From the NCBI GenBank assembly GCA_000499405.2, contig HG738140.1, forward strand, positions 9,575,560-9,639,559: a stretch of DNA of 64,000 nt, in the 5' to 3' direction. The notes under the pieces were generated by a model. It did no database searches. It was not told the origin of the DNA and was given only the letters and a program-made list of their open reading frames with translations. A program made the position numbers and the translations under genes. The DNA comes from Onchocerca volvulus. Its lineage: Eukaryota > Nematoda > Chromadorea > Rhabditida > Onchocercidae. This document shows positions 1-14,700 of this stretch, piece by piece (the stretch's first letter is position 1; the number at the start of each line of letters is the position of its first letter).

Positions 1-2362
1 TCAAGAAAAGAATATGAGAGATGTTATTTAAGATATTCCTTCTAGTAATCAATAATCAGAAGCATGATATGTAAAGTTGTAAAAAAGAGAAACACAAAAT
101 GCTATGCAGTTGACAGTTTCTCTAGCTCCCGAGAATTTTCTTGATATTTTACACTCGATGTTACAATTACAGCGGTAAACATCTATTTATGAATTATATA
201 ATTGAAATATAATTTTTATTCATATATCTTTTTATTTTCATCTTTGAAGCAGTTATCTTATTTTTTGCGAGGCCAACTCCTAGCAAGATAGAAATTCTCC
301 ATTCATCTCCAATAAAGATGAGAAACAAATATGTCTTGCATATTAAGTCCGACAATTAACAGGAAACCGCTAACAGATCATCTCTAACTTGACTCCTTCA
401 TATTTAGAAAGTTTCGAACGACGATCAAAAAAAAATTGGTTCCAATACAGCTACTAAATTTGCAGAATTCAGAAAAGGAACTGCAGTAATCAAAAATTGT
501 AAGCTTTCTTCAACCGTTGCAAAATGCACATATTATTCGTGACTTTTAGAAATCTCATTCCGACAAATTGAATTAACCAACTTTGCTTTTTGGCAAAAAA
601 TAAAATAGAAGACCGGAATACATATATTTTACGTATAATATTGACATATTATTCATTCACATAAATTTATGAGACCTCTGCAAAATGAAAATTCGCGCTA
701 GTTGCGGGAAACTCTCGGATTCTGCCGAAAGATATAGATATTTTTAGATTTTCGATCATTACCAGCGATTTCGTTAATCCCTGGTACTAGTGTCTCTTGC
801 TCCCTTTCATAAACAACAGAAAAGATGATTTCCAGAAAATCATTTTTCTTCAGATAAGTAGAATCTATTTTGAAAATGGATCGATGAGAATCGTTATACC
901 CAATGGATTTTAGGAATTACTTAATGCTCCTATCTGCTCACTTCCTATCACAATTAGAAACCAAAAGCGAAAGAAAGAATGAAATGCAACAATTAAATAC
1001 AGAAAGAAATCGATGTCATACAAAAAATCTTACTAGCTCAAAGACGTCATGTATCCCGTCATCTAGAACTTAATTCTATCACTTCAGTTCCTCCAGATAA
1101 TTTTAATCGTTTTGCTAGGCACTATCAAATCAGCAACAAAACTCCTTAAAAATTATTTCTCTACACAGAAATCAAGAGACTGTTATCAGAAATATAGTGC
1201 ATCCAAATACTGGAAATTTATAAGGCCCATCATAGGACACAATGCTAACAAACACTGTTGACTTGTTTTTTTTTAATATGTCGACTCTCCGAACTAATGC
1301 ATTTCGGGATAATTTCACTGTGTCTTCTCGAGTATTCTCATTCTAATATCACAGTTCCACTATTCAAAGATGAAATATCAAGGTGAAATTTGAAAATTCA
1401 AAAACAAGTCAATCATAAAGCAATCATAATGTCAGTCATACAGAGTCTTCATCTTTTTTTATGCTCTATGATATACATAAAAATTGCTTATTTTGTTAAA
1501 AATAATGTCCAAAATTTCCCTAAATGTTCCATTTTTATGTTTGTTTTTTGCTAGGCACTATCAAATCATCCAATATCACACCAACAAATGGTTTTTGAGA
1601 TTAAATCGAATGCAGCAAAAAAAGATAATACCAAATCAGAATTGAAAGCACTTTAATGATTAAATTTCTCGAGAAAAATGATGTAGGCAAAAGCGCGAAT
1701 AAATGGATAATTCACTCCTACCATACATCCCATCAACAACTACAGAAAATTGTTGTACCTCTAAACTGTGCGCGAGAAAAACCTCGATAAAGCACGAAAA
1801 TGCTTATTTCATATATATATATATATATGTACGCAACAACTTTTACATCAAATGTATCCATATGAAACCATTGAAATAAATCAAGATACTGAATGCAAAA
1901 CATATAACATGCCAAAAAAAAAATCGACCGTTTCAAAAAGAAGTGTCTCAACCCTGAGTAAAAGTGACCCAAGAAAATACCACAGTAAAAGAAAAATGAA
2001 TTACCGCTAGTTTATTATCCAATCTTGCGATGACTGGCCGAACAAACATAAGGAGTAACTTTTAAACGAACCAGAAGATTGATTCATATTGACAAAACCA
2101 TTCCTGTGAAGAAGAAAAAAAAAAAAAAAAAAAGAAAAAGAAAAAAGCAGGAAGGCACTATGAGAAGCGCCTAATCCGGCATCAATTTTATATATCCGTC
2201 GATCAGTCACCCAATATTTTGATTATAAATAAAAAAATGTGCTGGTCTATGAATATAAACCATCTAAAAATAATACTATTCTGTCTGGTCTATGAATATA
2301 AACCATCTAAAAATAATACTGTTCTGTAATTTATATGACTATAAACAAATCAAAAAATTAGT
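1..2362. other. AT-rich flank downstream of egl-27, no gene seen
   Basis: No conserved coding region recognised on either strand. It contains a 22-base dispersed repeat (1111-1132 and 1547-1568), a short TA run (1815-1830), an A-rich tract (2110-2147) and a 43-bp tandem duplication. Short open frames at 1733-2210 run through low-complexity sequence and look like chance frames. Confidence 0.7.
2242..2327. repeat. Two-copy 43-bp tandem duplication
   Basis: CTGGTCTATGAATATAAACC begins both copies (2242 and 2285). They differ by about one base (ACTATTCTGT against ACTGTTCTGT), indicating a recent duplication just past the egl-27 poly(A) signal. Confidence 0.95.
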
Positions 2363-2368
2363 TTTATT
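2363..2368 (-). terminator. Poly(A) signal of egl-27
   Basis: AATAAA on the minus strand, about 170 bases downstream of the stop codon. It is the first canonical hexamer I see after the stop. Cleavage would fall just below it; the site itself cannot be fixed by eye. Confidence 0.55.
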
Positions 2369-2537
2369 GATTCTTTTCCAAAAATGACGATGACCAACGC
2401 GAACGAAGTTCGCATATTTGAAAAATCCTAAGCCATAAATCGCTCTACTAAAAGTCAATTAAACATTTCTACGAAAGACTTATTTCCATTTCTAATAATC
2501 ACATAGCATCAAAGAGAATTGATCAATCATTATTCAT

Positions 2538-2758
2538 TTACGGCCTCTGTGTAGTTGCAAAACCACCTTCCTGCTGTAATCGCCGCATCATATCGGAATT
2601 CAGTGAGCCAGGATTCACGATTCGAGATCCTAATTCATTATTGAACGGATTCATCATCGTCATTTGCAAAAGAGCATTCTGTTCTAGAAAAGGACGTTGC
2701 GCCTGAGCTTGCGCTGCTGCTGACATAGCTAACAGCTGTTGCAATTGAAGTGCATCGC
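2538..2758 (-). CDS. egl-27: egl-27 last coding exon
   Basis: Acceptor GATTGTAG. It encodes 72 residues: [20 protein letters not shown], then [15 protein letters not shown], ending [14 protein letters not shown] plus nine residues before TAA at 2540-2538. [12 protein letters not shown] resembles the conserved Atrophin C-terminal motif EDYYSRLKKEGDK of RERE, which supports this as the true terminus. Confidence 0.87.
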
Positions 2759-5700
2759 CTACAATCACGTAAATCATAAATGAACTGGCCATACCGCAAG
2801 TGTTAAGCAAAGCGGCTTCAAGATTTTCTCTGCATAACAAAATTTTTACGTGTTACTAATGATACAGAAAGGACCACTGACTACAAAATGACTTTCTTCA
2901 CTCTCACAAAAGAACGAATCAATGAATTAAACAGCACCAGGATGGGCAGCCGCTGCATGCTGCATCATAGCAGCAGCATGTGGATGGAGATGTGACTGCG
3001 GTGCTTGAGAAATTGGTATTCCACCAGGAGCCAACATTTCCATACCAGCCATATCTGAAATTAATATCTATTTATTGGTGAATATGCATATTTTCAAGAT
3101 CAATAATATATAACTGTATACAACTACATGAGATTTGCATACATGTATTCCTTGAATATGAAGATATTTTTCAACACCATTTGCTTATGGGACCCAGGTT
3201 ACAATACACACCTTATATGCATGTTGGGAAGAACCACAAAATTACTAATTTACACAATAATTTTAAATTCCACACTTCTTTAACACCATAACTGCGTTGA
3301 AAAGAATGCAATTATTGATTTAGATGACTGAATTTTGATAACGAAGAAATTATTGTTTAGCGCATAATATCAAGCGCAGTAACACGTGAAAAATCCTCAT
3401 AACTTTTAAATCTGTATGAAAAAAAGTTAACTAAGCATGCGCTGCTCCAAATTATTTCGTTGCTCCAAGGCACTCATCATTGCTATCGTATGACTGTCAA
3501 TGCCCATTCCAAACTGCGAAACAAGCTGTGGATTGTGCATGAGTGCAGCCAGAGCTCGCGGATCCATTCCAAAATTATGGAAAGGTGGTGAAAGCATGTT
3601 CGACGGAAACCCATGAGCATTAACTGCAGTTGCAGGAGTACCGCCATGGGATGGAGAATCACGAACAGCTACTGCAGAACCCGTCGTCACTGTACCGTTC
3701 GCACCATTTCGTATCATCTCCAACTGATGTGCTCGCAGCTGCTGTTCCATCTGCTTTTGAAAAACTTGCTAGAAAAATAATTTTATACTAAACTAATTCT
3801 TGTTTATTACAAATATGTTTTCTTAATTTTAAAAAATGTCGCAGCTGTGAAGGAATTACCTGTTCGACAGCGATAGCATATTGCTGTTGAGGAGTAAGGA
3901 AACCGAATCGTGGATCCGGCATGCCGGGAAACATTCCTGGCAAACCAGAAAATGCAGTGCCGTTCATGGGGACCCGACCTCCCATGAATGCTTCAACATT
4001 TGGCGTGCTCGACAAAGGTGCAAGTTGTGCAGATGGCAATTTTGGCACTGCAACTGGAGTTGAAAATGTTTCACTGGGCTGAAAAATTATTTTTTAGCAA
4101 AAAACTGTAAGAGAAAAAAAAAGATCAACAACTAATTTCAGCAGCAGGATCTTAAATTGCGAACTGAATCATACCAGAGCTAAGTAAAATCAATGATGAT
4201 ACATGAAGAACATGGAAAGAAACAGATTTTTCACTGACTTTCTTCTGCATATTATACATATGATTTTTGAGAGCAGCACGCGCTTCTCGTTTCTTATCCC
4301 ATTCCGAACCAGGTTTCATGCGGAAAGCTAGATCTGTACGCGCACACATTTGACCACAGCGCCGATCGATAACTCTAATAAGCAATGCATTTTTTGTCGT
4401 TTCAGCAACTGTATCATTTACGGTCCAGTAACCGTCATCTGAATCCTCTTCCTCTGTTTTCATTTCCTGCAAGAATTTCAAAAATTATTCACAGCAGGAC
4501 ATAGCTACCGCGTAGAACATAAATCCAAATCTATTCATATCAACAGTGTAAAATCTTAGCTGGCTTAGTTTCTGTTGCTTCTGCTGCTTCTAATCAATAA
4601 GTATGTTAAGCAATGCTTTCTGTTATTCCAGCGCTATGCGCCTCTTAAATGCTGAACTACTTTTCTGCTTGAAGATACAATAACTTCTCCGCTTGCACGT
4701 ACTGCTCCATCAATTGGAGCTACAGATCAAAATTCAATATCAAAACGAAAGCTTACATCAGGAAAGATCTGATCAACCGGCTTCACAAAACTTGTGCTAG
4801 GTTGTTCCGTTGCAATTTCTACAGCTTCCGCAACTTCATTTTCAGCAGCCCCGGAAACTGGAAGTTGTTCATTTGCCACAACACTGGTTGATGTAGAAAT
4901 GGAGGTTTGGAGTTCAGCATTCGGACTTCCTTTTTCAGTACATACAGACAAAATATTTGATTGCCCCGGATAATTTGTCTTCTTCTTGCACAACAGCTTC
5001 CCTTCTTTGTGAACACTGATTATTTTCGATGATGCCGAAACTGACTGTGAATCTGGAGACGTCTCTATTTCATCCACCTATAAATTTCATTAACATCTAT
5101 GAATCACGAATAAAATGATGGGAAATGAAAATTGAAGAAATGAAAATATATCGTTGTCAATGAGCAATATTATAGTTTGTTTTTGTGTAAAAATGAATCG
5201 TCAGCATAAGAATTTAATAAATTACGGAAACAGAAACCTTTCCAGCATTTAATACATCACTAGTGTGAATTTCTGAACTGACACCCGGTTCATCTTCTTG
5301 CATATCAGTATTTTCGTCTTCCTTCTCTCCTTTTATAAATCGTTTCTTCGTAGCTCCGTTTATCTGAAATTATACACATAAGACCCACAATTTGGATTCT
5401 AATAGGAAAGAGCAACTGAGATGATAACGAACATATTCGTTATTCTGTGCATGATTTCGCTTCCTTTTTCCATTCCTTTGCTTTGATGTATCGCCATCAT
5501 TTGGTGAACTGATACTCTTTTTATCCACCTCCAGTGAAGCACCACGTCTTTCTTTTTTATTTGCCCGAGTCCTTACTCCTTGTTCCTGAAATTCGCATCT
5601 TTCTTAGTCTGAAATGTTCTTCCCCTTTTTAAAATGAATTTTGAAAATGAAACTATTAAAAAAATGATGTAAAAAGAAAATATTAAATGTATTTTCTGAA

Positions 5701-8700
5701 ATTAACAATATTTTTAAACAAAATGATCAAAAATCATATTCAACCTCATCATCGTTGCCTTCAGGACTTCTCGGTTTGTATAGTGATGGTGGAACGGTGC
5801 TTGGTCGATCAACAGGACGCAACTGCCCATATTTTTTATAAAAAATACGACATTCAGTACAAAGCAATTGACGTTCTCTACCCGAATGATGCCAATCTTT
5901 ACTTTCTAAACGAGCGAAGTTTATAAATTATGAGATTCTTCAGTAGTGTACTAAACTAGAAAAATTTATATTAAATTCTAAGATGAATGAAAAGATAAAA
6001 CGATGGCCTGAAAAATTACATCATGAAATTAAGTGAATAATGTTACTCGATGTGTAGCAATGATGGCAAGCATACGCTGCAGCACGACCATCATTTTCTA
6101 ACTCCTCCATTTCAGTCTCGCTCGCGGACGCATAATCAGCCAAATCGGTACTGCCAGGACGAGATGCCTGAAATTTGAAAAAATCTTCTGAAGTTATGCA
6201 TTATGTTGTTTAACCAGATATTTGTTGACAAATTCCTCTCAATCTTCAACTGGCAATTATCCTTGCTTACCGCACCAAAAACTAATGAGAGCGTAGTAAC
6301 ATCAAAAAATTGAAATAAAGAACACAAATATCGAATGAATGACCTTCAACTGATTGCTCTTTGGTTTTCGATGTGTTGCAGTTGTCGTATTTCGCTGTCG
6401 TGCTAATGGTTTAGGCCTCGTAGCATCGCGAGTCTTCTTCCATCCATAATAGAATTGTACCAGCTCATCCTGAAAAGAAATAACAATATTTTTCGAAAGC
6501 GACAGTTACTTAAAAATTAAGAAGACATATAATTATGCATATACAGAACATGTAACACTATTTAAAAAACAGCCATCCAAAAAAATTCAAAACATTCTCA
6601 TGACTTACTTTGGGTAACAGATGAACATGGGAACATCATTGATGCTATAGAGAAAATAAAATCCGGCTTAAGTAACCATGAAAAAAATCTCTCCTTGTCA
6701 TGCATTGTATAAATAGTAATAAGAATGTTTTAAAATAATAAAGCGAAATTTTTGACTAAAATCATATCCTCTTCTCTCTTGAACTGAATGGTAAAGAAAT
6801 TACAAAATTCTAGCAATCAGACAGGATATTCGATCCAACATAATTTAATCTAATATAATTTCAGCATATCTAATTTAATCAATCCAGCTTTTCCCACCAA
6901 TATTGTTTTAGTATAATAAAAAACAAAAAGTTACAAGCTCTATATTTTATACAAAGCTATTTGATTAAAAATCACACTATCACAAGACAATAATAACGGC
7001 TTACTCTACGATGATGTGGTAACAGTTCTTTTTTGATTTTCAGGAAATTCTTCCCATATGTTTTAATACCACGAGCAAATTTCTTGGCATCATCAACATT
7101 CATAAAATTAGTCACTTTAAGCATATGTTCGTCATTTTTATTCATTGCCTCAATAGCATAATTCACGTTATAATCACATTTATGCAGCTGAAAAAAAAAA
7201 AAAAAACTTTCTGCTAACTATCTGAAACAATTTTCGCAAAAAATTAAACAGTTGTGGATGAATAAAGCAATATTCAACGGTGGATTTGTTTCTGAATGAT
7301 TCAAATTCACAAAATCATGTTGCCATTAACCAATGAAATTCCAAGTAATAAAGTCAAAACTCAAAATTTAAATCAACGACAATACATAAATATAGTAAGT
7401 TGTACGGTATCTATGATCGTCATAAAATAAACACTGGTACATTTATAAATTTGTAATGGGATGGAATTCGGTTAAAATAGAATCATTGCTTTACCCCTCC
7501 TATTTTCGATTCTCGCCAGCTCACTACTTATTCAGTTTGTTATTGCCTATCTATCATGAAGTAAAAAAATAAGAAAGAATCACTAATGTTTCTGCAAAAA
7601 TCTTGTATACCACTAACCGTTATTATAGCATCATGCATGCATAAATCACCAGTCCTAAAATCACGCTCCATTTGTGTAATTTGTTCATTTCGAACCATAG
7701 CAAACATCCGAAATGATCGTGTCGCTCTTTTATAACTAAGAAAAGTGCTTTGATTACATCTATACTGAATAATGAATGAGTTTATGCAACTGAAAACTGA
7801 CCGATCAAATTCATTTTAGCATCCTAAATTTATTAAAACTGCTAAAACAGATTTCCCCAGATACAAATTCTACGAACTTATCAGCCAAACAAACACTGGA
7901 TCATTCACATAAAGAATTTTAACCTCTGCGATAATAAATTTTAACCGACCAATTACTTGCTATTTTTACTAAATAAAAGTGATAAGAAATGCTTACACAT
8001 GTTCGCTCTCTTCATTGATATAACCTGGCCTCCACAGCAATTCATCACGATCCGGTTCGTCTACTGCAGAACACTTCTCCATTGGCGGTAGTTTGACCTG
8101 AAACTAATCCAGAGAAATCTAAATATATAAATTAAGTATATATAAATATATATATATATATATTTTTTTATATATATATAATATATAAATATATATATAT
8201 ATATTTTATATATATATATATATATATAAAATATATAAATTATAAAAACACGAGTAACTCCTTTATCTAATTACCAAACTATACCATCAGATATATATAT
8301 ATAATCGATCTTATATATATATGATTGATTTTTTTTTTCACCAAATACGGAAATCAATCGTAAACGTTAGAAATATGTAGTTCTGAATCAAAAGGATGAA
8401 AAATATAGTCATTAAAAAAAAAAAACTTGAGTTGAAAGTGGAACTCTTGCGGGGGAAAAAATAATATCATATAAAAGAATGCAACGAACAATTACCAGGT
8501 CAAAAAAATAGATTCGATTAAACTTCTTCTTATACTTTTAAAGCATCTCTAATTAAGATAAAAAAAAAAGAAAAAACTTAGAAGCAATAACCTCTTCCCT
8601 CCTGTCTAGAATAAAATCTTTGTTTTCAACGCCAGTATCACAAACCGACGAATTCTCTCGATTATTAAAGAGTAATTTTTTTGCCCATCATAAAAAACTA

Positions 8701-11700
8701 TCAAAATTTTGAAAGTATGATTCGGAACTATTCGAAGAAATGATGTTTGCGAACAAATGTAATATACCAAGCACCGGAAGATTTTTAAACATCGGAAGAT
8801 TGAAATCTAGGCCCAGGTCTATTTTTCATTATACTTTTTCGTTATTTTGCCGTTCCATGCAATGCAGTATGATAGCAAAACCAGAAAAGAAACTGAACAA
8901 ACCTGATATGACCCGCCAACGCGGATTTCACCTTGCACAGATGCCAGTCTGCTATTATTTGGATCGAATGATACCAAAGAAAAAAAAATATCAGCCAAGG
9001 ATTGTACGTCACATTCGCGCAATGTGCGAATGTCCTTAATCAAACGTATCGTACATTTACCCCTGCAACTAGTAAACACTTATTATTGAGAAGAAAAATG
9101 AGAGTACATATACACGGTTGGAATGAATTACACTAACAAACGAAAAACAAATAAAATTCTCGAGAAACAAATTAATGGTTCTTCTCTTTCTTAATTTCAA
9201 GTCTTAACAAATTCACAAACAAACAAAGAATTAAAATACTATACAACGTTATTCCTCAGTGGAAGGTGTAAATATTATTACAATTATTATTATATTATCA
9301 TTATTACATCACTACACTATCCCAATCACATTATTACAACTCAATCGCTGAAATCACTCATCATCATAATTCAATGAATAACAAATATATACAGCATATT
9401 TCAACATAGATTTGAAGGAAAATGACAACTTAACGGGGAAGAACGGCACGAAGAACGAAAGGAAAGACTGAAAAATCAAAATTTCTTGCAGAAACATAAA
9501 TATACCACACTGATTCTCCTTTCTCCAACAAACCACATTGATTCTTCTTTCTCCAACAAATTTCACGCGAAAGAAGTCCTAATTAAGAGAAAGAAGACAA
9601 TACTGACTTTCTCCTGTTTATTTACTTGAAACAATCGCTCCTGTCACTCTCAATTAGATGAAAGTAAATATGTCGTTGATGTCAGATGTTCCGATACCGC
9701 GCAGTTAGTTTCAACTGCAATGCAAGAACTGGCTCGACTTTTAGTATTCCATCTTATGCATCATGTAACATCTAACAAAAATATGAAGAGGCAGAAATCA
9801 TAATTCATGGTTTTCGGTAAATTATTATTTTCAAAACTTAATAGCACACACTGTTATTACAGCTCAAAAGCGATAATAGTCTAGAGTAGAAAGAAGGATG
9901 CTTTTGATGTTCAATGAAGTGACACATTAAAACCTAAAAATTAAATTAAATTAAATCCTTAAGTAATTTAAACAAATAGACGCTCACCATTATTAGCAAC
10001 TTTAATCAGTGATATGTGCATAAATGTATAAACGTAAATATATGTATGACATAGAAAATTGTTATAAAGACATTACAACAAAAAAAAAAAATTATTGCAA
10101 GAAAAATAAAAGTAATGCTAAGCAAATATATCTAATGCTTTATTTTAAATCCAATATATATATATAATAAGGTAAAAGTCAATTGGTGCGAAACACATAT
10201 AATAATAGTGGCATACGTGAGATGGTAGATGGATAGAATTAATCGAAAAAACTGCAAAAATGAGAACGAACAAGATGAAAGATTAAAGATGAGGAGATGA
10301 ATGGATATTCGATGCAGACTATGAAGTTGGATGAAAACAGCAAGGATCAAATTCGCTACTTGATAGCTCAATAGTTCGAGATTGAATTGTTTAACAAGAC
10401 GAGAAAGCAATTAATATGCCGAAAAGCTATCAAAAGTGCACTTATCTTTTAGTCCATAGAAGAGAGGCAAAAAGAATAAATTTATATCATTGTCGAAGTG
10501 ATCGATTTTACTACTTAATAGCACATTACAACATACATCAAGAATGTGCGTGCTCATTAGACATGCATAAATCATCAGCAAGCCCAATTCTTACTCATTA
10601 AACAATACTCATTTAGCAATCTTACAACCCAATCATAACTTTGTTTAGTATAAATGAATAAGCGGTCCTGAGAATTTCAAATTAGCCAATATGTAAGAAT
10701 GAATAATTCCCTCAGTGATTTAATTATCGGGAACATTATTAAAGAACTTGACAACAAGCGCTGATCAAAGCACTGCTATATTAAAATCATGGTTGCCAGA
10801 AAATGCATCAATAAATTAATCTTGCTCAAAATTACAATTCAAGAAGTAGCGACAAAAGATGCGATATGTTACAATTTGGATTCGTCAACGTTGAAAGAAC
10901 AAAACAGTCAACAGTTATCACGCAGATTATGCAGAAATATTTAAATGTGGACATACCAAAGAAAAAGTAGTGTTACAAAAAAACTCTGAGCTATTTGATC
11001 CTTAGAAAATTCGGTTAGATTATATTAATTCCAATATCTCAAGGACTCATCAAAATTAAAATTACAATCGACAGTAAATTACTGGTGAGAAATAAGACAG
11101 AAATGATAATCATTAAAGGATCAATAGCATCTAATATGATCTGAATTTTTATTACAACAGATGCCGACAAACGATTATTATCACTTTCATCCAGCTATTA
11201 TTCTCTAAAAAAAGTTGATATAAAAGATCGATCCCCTTTATACCTACGAAAATAAATAAAGGTTCAAGCATTTTTCATCACGGGCTTGAAAATGAAGTCA
11301 TGCTAAAGCATAAATTAACAAATTATTCATACATATTCGAAAGGATTCAGAATAAAGTGATACTTGTGTAAGTCTAATTAATTATTTAAAATTATAAGTT
11401 CATTTCTCACTTGGTTATTAAATGACACACTTGGAATTGAACTGAACAAAAAATAAACTTCTTCAAACACTTCATTTCCCTCTCTTTCTGCTAAAAATGG
11501 CACTTCCGAATCAGATAAAGTAACTGCTTAATCCATATGATAGAGCAAGACTGCCGTCAACAACAAAATTTACAAAGCAATTATTCCTGGAGTATCCTTA
11601 TTTACTCTGCACCACCAGTTATTTATTTGAGAAACTCATTTCAATTTAATTCAGTCCTTTTCTCGATTTCCTAAAAAGGATCTACAAAATATCAAATTAT

Positions 11701-14700
11701 TAAAGGAATAATGGTTAAAAAAGTAGTGTTTGCAGAGTAAAAGATAGGAAAGCGTTGACAATAAATGAATTTGTTTATTTACAACTGAGTATGACATGAC
11801 TGTAAATGAATGTTAAATATATTGACAAATTCACCATGAGAATTCCGTAAATAAATTCTTACGGAATAAATTCATCATGAGAATCTATATACAGAAGCAT
11901 AAAACAGTAGACACTTAAACAAATTGTCATTCTACATTATCATCCTAAAAACCTGAAGTCAAGAAATTTAATACTAATTTTTTTTTAATGATTGTATACT
12001 GGAACTACTTTTTATCTACAATGCCATAAGTGAAGAAAAATAATAGCAAATGTGACACCACTGAGAATATAGAACTTCTTGACCTACTATTATACATTTC
12101 AGATCAGATCGCCTTCAAGCTAAAACATAATAACAGGAATAACGTAGACTGAAATAACATAACAAACTACTTTTGTCCAAACTAATCTGTTTTCTTCATT
12201 TTCTACACTATGATAGTAACGATCTGATGGATCTGAACTCGGTCATATGAATGTTTCAAGAAATCTGATTCCTTAACATGAACAGCCACGTATATTTTGT
12301 TTTTTTTCCAATCTTGCCAGATATATATGGAAATGATTAATCGTAATACTAACCTCTCAATCTATTTTCACAAGCCTATTCGCTACATTGAAGCATCATC
12401 CGATTTTGTTGCTAAATTTTGTTTTATCATTCATTATATTGGAAAAGTTCTATACCACAGTTACGCAACGACAGAAAATCTTTTCCTGAAGGTGTAGAGA
12501 GGATATATCCAGAATGGATGTTATCACTGCCCTCTTCTCATTTCATGTTCATTTCTTTAACTCTGAGAAATAACTTCATTTCATCTGTTACAAGCAGCAA
12601 TGGTATCGTGGAAATAAGACTTTCATGGTCTTGAAAATGCTTCTTATACTGTTCTCTAAAGCGCAAGTACACAAAAAAAGTTCGCAAAAAATGAAGAAAT
12701 TATGGCACAATACATCAATTAATTCATAATGCTTTTTCTTAATAGATACTTTCTGGATACCTTCAATAAATGCTCATTTAATGATTTTCAATACAATCCA
12801 GTTTTTGATGCAAGTTCTTTAGCCTATCGGTTTTCTCGTTAACCTTTACTAAATCGATAAATACTGACATACCGTTTAGGCCGCATTCTTGTTTATTTCA
12901 GAAAAAAATTTTGAATCTATTGAAAAGTCTTTCGTTATTTTTTCAGGCAAAAGAAAAAAGTCCAAGAAACTAGTAAAATTTCAAATTGCAATAAAAAACA
13001 TTAGATATAAAAGCATTGCGTTGATATCATGATGGTATATCTCACATCACTCGCATAATATTCAGAAATAAGATTTGTGAGAGCAAAAATGCCGGATTTA
13101 AAGTGTATTAAATTCATAAGACATAGCAAAATATTATTTATCTTTCGTTTTTTATATTCTATCCAACTGATCGTTTTTCACACAACTATGTACTCTTCAT
13201 TAAAACATGAACCGTTCTTTAACGTTAAAATAGTAATGTGCAATCGTAGTTTTAAATTCTATCCTAAGTATATCCCCTCCGTATTATGTGTGTCAGTTTC
13301 AATGGGATAGCAAACAATAACTAAATATAATGGCGAATAATTTCGATCTTTTTTCATAGACGGAAGAATGCTTTAAGTGCAGCGTTTTATTTCAATAATT
13401 GGATTTTATGATGAAATGTTATATAAAAACGACGACAGATGAAAATGGAAAACCTATTCGATCTATTTGATAAATTTAATTGAGAATATATAAGTTAATA
13501 CTTAAATTAATTCTTACCAACCATTTTAGCTGAAAATAATCGGCCTAGGAAATTGGAAAACCACATTATAACAATCAAAACTGTTTTTTCGTAAAACTCA
13601 AATGATAAGAACATTAACAAAAGGATAAGAGGAAGCAGGAATGAAGACAAAGTGACAACAAGCATTCTGGTCAATCTTAATTAAAGTAATCAAACTTATT
13701 CACAGAAGCAAACAGACGGATAGACAAACACAAAGATAGACGCATGTCGCGCCAATTCAATTCAATAAACAAGAGTGTGTGTGTGTGTGTGTATATGAAC
13801 GAAACCATATCCAAAACAAAGATTTTTTTTTCCTTTTTTTTTGAAAGTATTCAGAAATACCAGAGAAAAAAAGATACTGGAACGGGCACTAGATAGGAGA
13901 CTGAGAGAATCGATCGAAAAAGCAAACGAACGATAAAACCATGATCAATATAGTAAGCACCGTCTCGCTTTCGTTCCCTACTCTCTCTCCTTCCCCCTAC
14001 TCTCTCATCATCCTCTCAATAGTAATACTCACAAAATTTAATCATGTCCAGTACTATTTTTGCAACACCGAATAATCGATCTTTTCATCGTTCTAATCTT
14101 CTCCTTTACTTCTTACTAATGGCGCTATTGTCATTTAATCTATTTAAGAATTCAGGAAGCCATCATTTCCTCTCAATTTCTTATCAATTCCATCAACAGT
14201 TCCTTCTGATCGGTGGAACAATACCGTCTACCAACCTGCCTACGGTGAAAACACGGATAAGAGGACTATAAGACGAATGAACTATTGCTTGACCTGCTCT
14301 CCTCTCTCAGATCTCACAATGATCAATCGTTATTATTCAGTAAAAGGAACTATTTTTATCAAAAGATTATTGGTCAAAGGACAGGTATCCAAGATAAGCA
14401 AACATTCAGCAATCAGTACGGTGTTAATAGCATTTATAAGGAGCCTTAACCTTGCCAGTAAATAAATGAATAACGAGGGCGAAGAATTTAACTTCTTCCA
14501 GACAGTGCTTATCGCTGATAACAGACAACAGTGGAGGATAAAAATAGGACTTCTTCCGATTAGACCTCTAATGATGTAGTAAAATAAATAAGTATCGAAG
14601 TGGTCTAATTGCGAGATACTTAAATGGACATAGGCATCAGGGAAGGGACGGGAATACTTCAACAACATGTAAGAACAACCTCATTTTCAAATGATGAAAC

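Noticed and set aside
3881..4063. 60-codon plus-strand frame
   Set aside because: Antisense shadow of the Pro/Met-rich egl-27 exon.
8740..9039. 99-codon plus-strand frame
   Set aside because: It lies over the ELM2 exon on the opposite strand, which has clear homology; a shadow.
14333..14668. 111-codon minus-strand frame in the large intron
   Set aside because: No domain, no splice or start support, and another plus frame overlaps it; judged chance.
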